DNA of 11,472 nucleotides from Acanthamoeba sp. SK_2022b (taxonomy: Eukaryota; Discosea; Longamoebia; Acanthamoebidae), in NCBI GenBank assembly GCA_027943245.1, contig JANDJZ010000987.1:1-11472 (forward strand). The letters run 5' to 3'. Position 1 is the stretch's first letter; each line of letters begins with the position of its first letter. This document shows positions 1-7,116 of the stretch, piece after piece. The notes beneath the pieces are model-generated. The model had not been told where the DNA came from. It did no database searches and worked only from the letters and a program-made list of their open reading frames with translations. The translations under genes and the position numbers were made by a program.

Positions 1-570
1 TGGGTTTGCGTCCTCGCTTCTTTGGTCTGACGTGATAAGGAGAAAGGGATGTGAGTTCTTGAATCGTCAAGATGTGGTGCGCAAGCTGCTGCGGTCATAC
101 CCTACGACAACGTCAGCCTTGGTGGCTGGCGCCGCTTCATCTTCCGCTTCCATATCGATTGCGCAGCACTCTGCCGGCAACCCGCAGCTGTCAAAAATGT
201 CGAAAATGTATCTTTCTACGCGAAAATCGTTCCTCGATTCTTTTGAGTGCCGGCTCGCGTAGATCGCTAGAGAATCGCTTGTCGTCCTCTCTCCCTCTTG
301 CTTCTCTTTCTAATCGCCTTCCCGATCCCTGGCTCGTGCTCTAATTCGCAGGATGCCGCCACACGCACGCGCTCAACAATCTCGTGTGGCTCGCGTTTGC
401 GTTTGGGGAAATCTTTTTCTCTTCTTGCCGTTTGCCTGCATGTCGACATCAATTCCGATTGGCTCATCACACGTCAGCAAGATGCAAATGAAAAGTGTCA
501 TGCGCGCGTGTGCACTTCTTTCCCACTTGTTATTCAGAAGATAGGCCCACAGTTACAAGCGTTTGCTTCT
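1..570. other. Left margin without a confident gene; TCF25 3' flank
   Basis: I could not assign a gene here. The right part must contain the 3' UTR of the minus-strand TCF25 gene, whose stop codon is at 571-573; no AATAAA is visible downstream of it. Two stretches on the plus strand look mildly protein-like. Around 103-150 one frame uses mostly C/G-ending codons, as the real exons do (begins YDNVSLGGWRRFIFR). After a plausible 3' splice site at 350-351, preceded by a pyrimidine-rich tract and a ctaat branch-like motif, a frame from 352 to a TGA at 489-491 contains LNNLVWLAFAFGEIFF. They could be the 3' end of a plus-strand gene converging on TCF25, but I found no consistent splice joining them and recognise no family. 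Chance open frames are equally possible. Confidence 0.3.
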
Positions 571-1493
571 TTAGTGCTCTTCATCATCGCTGTCGTCGCC
601 ATCGCTTCCGTCGGCGCCGTCGGGCCGGCGTCCAAGGTACTGCATGAGATTTCGCACCCACTCGTTGGCCGCCGCGCCTCCGGGCGCCTGCGGTGGCGCT
701 CCTGCTCCCTCGCCCGCCTCGCCCGGCAAAGGCATGAACGGCATCAACGTGCTCTGCTCTCACCACCACCCACCACCGCCGCCATCATCACCATAGCCGC
801 CGTTAGCAACAAGGTTGTGGTCGATCATTGTCGACGGAGGGACGCACCAGGAACATGGCCAGCGGGTTGTCGCCAAAGAGGGCCTCGGCGCCCTGCGGCT
901 GGGCCTGCTGCTGCTGCTGCTGCTGGCGTTGGCGGCGGGCCCGCGAGAGGGCCAGCACGGACCCGCTCGCGTCGTACAGCTCGAACGTGCGCGGCGCGTC
1001 CGGCGGCAAGTCCCGAATCGACTCGGCCAGCTCTGCTCCCCCCCCCAACCCCCCAAGAAACGCACATGATGACGTCAGCACGCGCGCGGGCGACCATTGC
1101 AGAGGGAGAGGAGAGGTGAGAGGGGAGAGGGGAGAGGGGGGGGGGCTCGGTACCGGAGAGCAGGACGTGCCTGTGCACGCCGGCCAGCGACGACGGGTAG
1201 AGCGGCTGCGCGCGGATGTCGGCCATGGTGTACACGATGTCGTCGTTGGCGTCGACCCGCGCCAGCACGCGCTTGCACACGCCCTTGAGCCAGAACAGGA
1301 CCTGCGGCGTCTTCCACATGATGTGGGCCCGCGAGAGGTAGAGCGGGATGAGGTAGCGCTGGGTGAAGGCAAAGGGCGCCGAGAAGTAGCGGTGCCCCAC
1401 CAGCTCCTCCCACGTCCCGAACCGATCTCTGCCCCCCCCCCCACTCCCCCCATCAGCACACACACACACGGGTGTGTTGCGCGCGCGTGTGTG

Positions 1494-1556
<63 letters not shown>

Positions 1557-1832
1557 GTGTACTTTTCGCTGAGTCGCACGTTGCACTTGGCGAGGAGCGG
1601 CTTGAGCATCATGGGGTAGAGCAGCAGGGCGCGCTCGAGCCACTCGGCGCTCTCGGCGTGGTCGCCCTCGCCCTCGACGAAGAACTTGGCCAGCGGGACC
1701 GAGAAGGCGAAGTTGGGCAGGTCGAACATGGGCCCGAAGCCGTAGGCCATGTCCGTCTTGGCCTTGGGCTGCGACGACCCGCGCGCCGCACGATCTGTCG
1801 ACAGATAACACGCGCGCTTTGTTGGTCACCAC

Positions 1833-1903
<71 letters not shown>

Positions 1904-3040
1904 CACAGCGCGCACGGTGGCCGTCTGCGCATGGCTCACCTTGGGCGTTGTGCTCCCGAGCGAAGCGGAGCACGTAGGGAAACTCCTTGGCGCGCAGGGC
2001 AAAGTAGTCCACCACGAGATGCACGGCGAAGGGGTCCGACGGGTCGAGCGTGAGCAGCAGCTTGCAGTACTCCAACGCGGTCCTGGACCCATTCGCCAGT
2101 CGCCATTCACCCAAAACGCCGTCGTCGTCGTCGCCGCCGTCAAAACCAACGTCCAAAGATGACCATCGCATCGGTCGGCGATCGATGGAGGAGAGGGGGG
2201 GGGGCACCTGCTGCAGCCTCGAGTGCCCAGCATGAGGGCGTAGTTGAAGAGGGCCAGGAAGAAGGCCCTGCGCACGACCAATGGGGAGTCAGCGCGGCGA
2301 GTGGTGAAGAGAGAGAGAGGGGGGAGGGGGAGGGGGGGGGGAGCTCGGTACCGGTTGGGCTCGTGGGAGAAGAGGAAGCGCGCGTTGCCGCGGAAGAGGG
2401 AAGGGACAAAGAGGGGGTGCCACACGGACTCGAAGCAGAAGACGGCGCGCTCGACCAGCTCGGTCGCCGTCTCCAGCTCGCCCGTGTGCTTGCACACCTC
2501 GGCCAGCTGCACGAGGGCGTCGACGTGGTACGGGTGGTACTGGAGCAGCTGGGCGATCGTGTTCGGGTCTCCGCTCTCCACGCACTCAAAGTACTGCGCG
2601 CGCCCACAACGCAGGCGAGTCAGCGCCGCCCGAGCCCCCCCCCCAAGGGACAACAGACAGTCGAGGGGAGGAGGGGGGAGAGGAGGAGGGAGAGCGGGGA
2701 GTGGGGGGGGGTTACCTGCTCCATGATCTTCTTGTACTGGCCCGACCACTGGATGCCAAAGTAGTTGATGCCGTTCACCGAGTCGAGCAGCTCCATCGAC
2801 ACGCCGTCCGACGAAAAGCGCGGCCCTGCACATGTGTCGGTGTGCGTGTGCGTGTGTGTGCGGGCCAGAGTGGTGAGCGGTGCTGCGGCGGCGAACTGGC
2901 ACGGTGATGCAGTGGGCCGTACAGTTGGAGTTGGGCTGCATGAGCATGGTCTTGGTTTTGACCTTGGTGTTGGCGCTCTCCTTACGCTGCGCCGCCACCT
3001 GCGCGCGCGCACGCACACACCACACACACAGAGCGACAGC

Positions 3041-3119
<79 letters not shown>

Positions 3120-3914
3120 TTAGCCTTTCCCTCTCTAGCGTGCGGTCTGGAGCAGAGGCGAGACGCACGGTCTTGGCGCCAAAGAGGCGGCACAGCTCGG
3201 CTTCGGCGTTCATGAACTTGGCGGAGAGGTACAGGAGCGCGTCCTCCTCGCCGCCCTCGCCGCCGCCTCCGCCGCCCTTCTCGACGCCGGCGGCAGCTCC
3301 GCCGGCCGCGTTGTCCTTGAGCGAGAACCTGAGGAGGAGGCAGGGGAGGAGACACGCAGTGGTTCACATGTGGCGGGCCACGGAGGAGGTGAGGAGGGGA
3401 GGGGCGATGTGGCGTGCGCACTGCTCGAGTAGAGTGTCGATGTCATCGGCCTTCTTCTTGCCCTTGTTCCTGGGCCGACCGGCCTTGCCCTTGCCCTTGC
3501 CGCGCTTCTGCTCGGCGGCGGCGGCCTTCCTGTTCTTCTTGCCCTTGCCGCGAGCCTGAGCCTGCGTCTGCTGTTGCTGCTGCTCCTCTTCACCCTCTTC
3601 CTTGCCCTCACCCTCTTCCTCCTGCTCCTCTTCGTCGTTGCCGCCATCTCCGTCATTCAGCTGCAAAAAGAACACAAACGATTAGCGCGCCACTGCATGT
3701 GGCATAATCATCCAAAACGCAGCTGCAGAAGCAAAGGCAGCGGCAAACGAACAAGATCGAATGGATTGACGAAGCCGCCACGCTTGGGCTGCTGCACTTC
3801 CTCCTCTTCCTCCTCCTCTTCCTCCTCCTCTTCCTCCTGCACGTGGGCGGCAGCCTGCTGCAAAAGGAGATCCCTGTCCTTGGCCAGCACCCGCTTCGTC
3901 TGCCTGCTCGACAT
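571..3914 (-). CDS. TCF25: TCF25/Rqc1, ribosome quality-control complex subunit (12 exons)
   Basis: Known role of the family: TCF25 (NULP1; yeast Rqc1) works with Listerin and NEMF on stalled 60S subunits, helping ubiquitylation of nascent chains. Exons, 5' to 3': 3753-3914, 3422-3660, 3169-3328, 2923-2998, 2716-2825, 2352-2593, 2208-2267, 1940-2082, 1563-1794, 1154-1428, 848-1032, 571-753. All joints are GT...AG and frame-consistent, giving 688 aa (human about 676). Residues 27-39 are 13 glutamates. Residues 55-160 are E/Q/K/G-rich and probably disordered. The conserved helical-repeat core follows: LYLSAKFMNAEAELCRLFGAK, NWPRF...GVSMELLDS, YHPYHVDALVQLAEVCKHTG, WHPLF, RTALEYCKLLLTLDPSDP, LPNFAFSVPLA (423-433), HRHVLLSELAESI (from 560), LMPFMPLPG (from 631), then an acidic tail. 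Exon 11 carries seven glutamines. Introns 3, 8 and 9 hold long dinucleotide repeats. Identification is firm; splice sites are inferred. Confidence 0.93.
905..925 (-). repeat. (CAG)7 polyglutamine tract in TCF25 exon 11
   Basis: Seven CTG units on the plus strand read as seven CAG codons in the gene. They extend a Gln/Arg-rich segment between the TCF25 core and its C-terminal NPLAMFL...LMPFMPL block, probably a flexible linker of variable length. Confidence 0.85.
1070..1077. other. Palindromic TGACGTCA (CRE/ATF-type site) in TCF25 intron 10
   Basis: This is a perfect 8-bp CRE-type palindrome inside the inferred intron 1033-1153. Such octamers bind bZIP factors in many eukaryotes. Nothing here shows that it is used; one 8-mer in about 11 kb can occur by chance. 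Confidence 0.2.
1495..1554. repeat. (TG)30 microsatellite, sense (CA)30 of TCF25 intron 9
   Basis: A perfect dinucleotide run inside TCF25 intron 9 (1429-1562). On the gene's sense strand it reads (CA)n and begins about 8 nt after the GTACAC donor. A short (CA) stretch lies nearby at 1457-1469, so the intron can also form a local CA/TG hairpin. Confidence 0.97.
1834..1901. repeat. (AC)34 microsatellite, sense (GU)34 of TCF25 intron 8
   Basis: A perfect run inside intron 8 (1795-1939). On the sense strand it is (GT)n, ending about 39 nt before the 3' splice site. It is complementary to the repeat of the next intron, with the 232-bp exon 9 between them. Confidence 0.97.
3042..3117. repeat. (AC)38 microsatellite, sense (GU)38 of TCF25 intron 3
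   Basis: The longest dinucleotide run in the window, inside intron 3 (2999-3168), which it inflates to 170 bp. It reads (GT)n in sense. The open frames of alternating Cys/Val or His/Thr across it are artefacts of the repeat. Confidence 0.97.
3798..3836 (-). repeat. Poly-glutamate tract (13 GAA/GAG codons) in TCF25 exon 1
   Basis: A GAG/GAA run encoding residues 27-39 of TCF25. Mixed synonymous codons argue against a very recent pure-repeat expansion. Acidic tracts in the N-terminal disordered part are common in this family. Confidence 0.9.
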
Positions 3915-3944
3915 CCTTTGCTGTTTGGCTTCTTGTTGTGTTGT

Positions 3945-3962
3945 TTTATTGCTGATTTTATT
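3945..3962 (-). terminator. Candidate poly(A) signals (two AATAAA) for V-ATPase C
   Basis: On the minus strand, AATAAA occurs at 3962-3957 and 3950-3945, about 235-250 nt after the V-ATPase C stop codon and 31-48 nt before the TCF25 ATG. If used, transcription of V-ATPase C runs into the TCF25 core promoter. A functional cleavage site is not visible. Confidence 0.35.
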
Positions 3963-3966
3963 TATA
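3959..3966 (-). promoter_or_regulatory. TATAAATA, candidate TATA box of TCF25
   Basis: A TATAAATA octamer on the minus strand, 45-52 nt upstream of the TCF25 start codon. With the usual TATA-to-start spacing of about 30 nt this would give a very short leader of about 20 nt. It shares bases with an AATAAA motif, so it might instead be only the 3'-end signal of the upstream gene. Confidence 0.4.
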
Positions 3967-4195
3967 TCTCTCTATTTTTTGTGTGAATAATCTGTTCTCC
4001 ATCTTTCTACACTTTTTCGCAGTTCTACCTCACCCCAAGATCATCATCATCTTCAACATGTGTTGTGATCATTTACACGCACGATCTTCCAGGTAGACGC
4101 TCTCGAGAGTTGTTTTAACAACAAACAATAATCTTCACAAAAAGGGGGATCTCGACGTGCGCATCCACCACAAGCTCGCTTCGCGGTGCCTCGCC

Positions 4196-6297
4196 TTACT
4201 GCGCGCTGGTGGCGATGAACATCTTGGACCACACGTAGGGATAGAACTTGTCCGAGACACCGGCCAGGAGCGAGGCCGCGTCCACGTCGTCGCCGCCGTC
4301 GATGTAGGACGACCCGAGCCTGGCGTAGAGGCTGTCCAGCGTCTTCCTCAGCTTGCCCTCCGCGGTCTTGCCCGGCTCGATCACCGCCGACGTGAACTCG
4401 GCCGGCAGGCCGTACCTCAGCACTGACGCGGATCGCCGCCGTGAGTGTCGTGCGCGCGCGCGTGTGCGTGTCGTGCGCGCGCGTGTGCGGTGTACCTGCT
4501 TCGACAAAGGTGCGGATGGCCTTGAGGTGGACCCAGCAGGCGAAGGCCTCGGCGAAGTTGAGGCGGCACCACCTGATCAGGCTGCCCTGTACAGCGACCG
4601 AAGCCAAGGCGCGGCGCGTGAGCGGCCGCGCGAACGACAGGCGGACAACAACGGCAAAGGGGGACAACGGCCCGCGGGCGGTACCTTCTGCTTGACGCGC
4701 TTGCTCTCGTGCTTCTTGAGGTCCTGCTTGCCGGCTTCCACGGCCTTGGCGTCGAACTTGTACTCGCGCACGGTCCACCTAAAGACAAGGGGAGAGATAG
4801 AGCAGGCGCGTGTGAGGAGACCGTCGACAACATGTCGCGACGAAACACGCAACGCAGCGCGCCATTGGTGGGGGGGCGTACTTCTTTTTGCGGGCCTGCG
4901 TCTTGAAGTCGTCGGCCATCTTCTTGAAGAGGATGACGTTGTACAGGTTGAACTCGTTGTCCGAGTGGAGGAGGCTGCAGCCGATTTGTTTTTGTTTTTT
5001 TGTATTTTAGTATTTTTGTATTTTGTTATTTTTTTTGTTTTTTGTGTTGATTTTTTGGTGAGTAGAGAGCGGGGGGGGGCTAGAGGACAAGGGCCGCGCG
5101 TACTCGGAGGAACGGGGGACGACGTCGCTGACAAGGGTCTCGTACTCATCGAGCCACTCCTTGGCGCTCGCCCTGCAATCGAAAGCCAAGGCCCGCCTTG
5201 TGTGAGCTCCCGAGCACTCACAGCCGAAAAGAGGGGGGGGAGAGGGGGTCTCACTTGTTGACGACGACGAAGAGGGTGGTGAGGTAGTCGGTGTCGATGG
5301 CGTCTTCGGGCTTGATCAGGTCCGACAAGTCGCGCGACATCAGGTTGCCCCTGAGTGGATCCACCATCGGTTGATGTGAGGAGGTGGCCGTACGACCAAG
5401 AGAGCGAGCTCATCATCACCATCAACAACAACAATCGATCAAACGTACGTGGCCTTCTTCTTCTCGGCGGCGATGGCCTGGGTGACGGACTGGAAGGAGG
5501 CGGACTTGGTCCTGAGCTCCTCGTCGATCTTGGTCATGGTCTGCAGGCCCACCACAATCCAATTCGCGTGAGTTCGGTGAAGAAGACGGCACGCGAGGAG
5601 AGCATTTGTCACATGCACATACGCACACAACACACACACACACAACGACGCATGGAGGGTGAGACGGCGGAGAGGCGTACGGTGGAGACGGCGTCGATGA
5701 CGTCCTTGAGCGGGCTGGTGAGCTTGAACTTGGCCTCGTCCCACTCCCAGGTGGCCAGGTAGGTGTCGAGGCCAGCTGCACAGCCCCCCAACAAAAATGA
5801 GAATTGTAGGGAACGCCATCGCGCAAATGCATCCAATAAAATAGTGTCATGGTGGGCTGGCTCCCTCTTCGCTGCGAGCGCAGTCCATTGCGAACCATCC
5901 CTCCGTGCAAATTGGATTGTAGCAGCAAATTGCATGCAGGGCCAAATAATGATTTTGAGGGTGTAGAGGCAGGGAACGCACTGTTGTTAACGGCGAGGAT
6001 CCTCTCGCCCAGCGCATCTCTGTCCTGAGCGTCGCCTTCGACGTAGAGGTCGCGCAGCTGGCGCGCAATTTTGTTCACGACGCCCTCGAAGAACTGGTCC
6101 TTGCGGCCCAGGTCCTCGCTGAGAGAGAGGAGCGAATCGAGGGAACCGACTCGGAGGGAGGGGATCTTGAAGCGTGTAGCGACACCCGACCCACCCACGG
6201 CCGACCGCAGCTGGTCAAAGCCGTGCGGACCCACCTCCGAATTGGGGACCGAGACGATCCAGAAGTGCTTGCTCTCTTCCTTGCCGGCGCTTCTCAT
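4196..6297 (-). CDS. ATP6V1C: V-type H+-ATPase V1 subunit C (9 exons)
   Basis: Family role: subunit C links the peripheral stalks of V1 to V0 in the proton pump of endolysosomes, contractile vacuole and other acidic organelles, and detaches during reversible disassembly. Exons, 5' to 3': 5982-6297, 5681-5775, 5449-5540, 5255-5350, 5104-5172, 4882-4974, 4685-4778, 4496-4586, 4196-4422. Frames agree at all eight GT...AG joints, giving 390 aa (human about 382). Hallmarks in order: HFWIVSVPN (from 11), FKIPSLRVGSLDSLLSLSEDL, FFEGVVNKIARQL, TYLATWEWDEAKFKL, YETLVSDVVPRSS (210-222), LYNVILFKKMADDFK, RWCRLNFAEAFACWVHLKAIR, VLRYGLPAEF (from 316), FYPYVWSKM near the C terminus. The protein is full length. 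The start is the first Met, just upstream of the conserved FWIVSVP strand. Subunit identity is firm; paralogue cannot be judged. Confidence 0.95.
4448..4494. repeat. Imperfect CG/TG-rich tandem repeat in V-ATPase C intron 8
   Basis: A unit of about 21 bp containing gtcgtgcgcgcgcg and gtgtgcg occurs twice in a row and fills most of the 73-bp intron 4423-4495. It is nearly all alternating purine-pyrimidine. Confidence 0.6.
4981..5055. repeat. T-rich (sense A-rich) low-complexity tract in V-ATPase C intron 5
   Basis: Runs of T with scattered G and A on the plus strand, so the sense RNA of intron 5 (4975-5103) is A-rich right up to its 3' splice site. It contains a TACTAAA branch-point-like motif at 5012-5006. 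Its composition is unlike all neighbouring sequence. Confidence 0.8.
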
Positions 6298-6310
6298 CTT
6301 GTGTATTTAT

Positions 6311-6426
6311 CTGCCGGGGGAGTTAATTGGGCAGATGCGATTAGATTTGTCTCTCCACAATTACCATTCAAAAAAAAAAATGAGCATTTGAGCATTTTGA
6401 GTTGAAGGATCCGATGGCCCTCGTAC
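6311..6426 (-). other. Candidate 5' UTR intron of V-ATPase C
   Basis: On the minus strand a GCAG/GTACGAGG donor (GT at 6426-6425) and a CCCCGGCAG acceptor (AG at 6312-6311) bracket 116 bp, ending 13 nt before the ATG at 6297. The donor type GTACG matches the coding introns of this gene. No frame test is possible in a leader, so this rests on motif similarity only. Confidence 0.4.
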
Positions 6427-6596
6427 CTGCTCGTAAACGCAATTCAAGGAGGAGCTGAATTGGATAGCCAAAAAGAAATGGTAGCCTCCTCTTCCGTTAT
6501 CACTGCGCAGCCCACACCGAAGCGCCTTCTTCTTTTTACCTGTCGACAAAAACGAATCCGGCTTCCCGTTTTCTCCAAGAGATAATTTTGGTTGAT

Positions 6597-6608
6597 TTTA
6601 TTTTTATT
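6597..6608 (-). terminator. Candidate poly(A) signal of the GT61 gene
   Basis: Two consecutive AATAAA motifs on the minus strand, 55-66 nt downstream of the GT61 stop codon, in an A/T-rich stretch. The position is typical for a short 3' UTR. Confidence 0.5.
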
Positions 6609-6662
6609 TCGTTTTTTTGTACATTACAAATAAATATCTAAACCTTCCTCCCAGATATCTGG

Positions 6663-7074
6663 TCACGGCAAGATGATTCCGGACTGGTCGATGGCGGCCT
6701 TGACGAGGCCCACGGTGTGGTCGACGTCGATCCGGAAGTTGAAGGCGCGCGGGTGCTTACGGACGGGGTCGAGCCCCTCCTGCGTCTGCTGCGCCAGACA
6801 CCCGTGGAAGACCAGTCCCAGGCGTCCGCACGTCAACACGTTCAAGTTGCGCGTCTGCACCCACTGCGCTTCGGCCCACACAACGTTCACCACCCCACGA
6901 CACACCGCTTAGCCCACCGCCGCGGGCGAGAGTGGAGCGCAGGGGGGGGGGTGGCGACCTCGATGACGTGAGCACACGGCCTCACGGCGTAGAGATTGGC
7001 GAAGCCCGCGCCATGCGGGCCGATCACGATGTCTGCCGACGAACGTGAGCGCTACGACTGCACAGAGGCAGGCA

Positions 7075-7116
<42 letters not shown>

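Larger units (their letters stand above)
3915..4195. other. Gap between V-ATPase C stop and TCF25 start
   Basis: This T-rich, lower-GC interval of 281 bp must hold the V-ATPase C 3' UTR and poly(A) site and the TCF25 promoter and leader, all on the minus strand. The TCF25-proximal end carries a TATA-like box and AATAAA motifs (separate entries). I see no further gene. Confidence 0.7.
6298..6662. other. Gap between GT61 stop and V-ATPase C start
   Basis: 365 bp with no gene. On the minus strand it holds the GT61 3' UTR and poly(A) signals at its right end, then the V-ATPase C promoter, and probably a 5' UTR intron next to the V-ATPase C start. An A/T-run lies at 6369-6380. No other open frame is convincing. 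Confidence 0.65.

Noticed and set aside
1150..1156. GGTACC (KpnI-like) sites as cloning scars or vector joints
   Set aside because: They coincide with the inferred GTACCG splice donors in conserved frames, so they are natural.
298..1619. Long plus-strand open frames opposite the 3' part of TCF25
   Set aside because: GC-rich shadow frames antisense to conserved exons, rich in Arg/Ala/Pro, with no family resemblance.
1826..3421. Long minus-strand open frames with Cys-Val or His-Thr repeats
   Set aside because: They arise by reading through introns and (GT)n/(CA)n microsatellites; a spliced TCF25 model explains the same DNA with a conserved protein.
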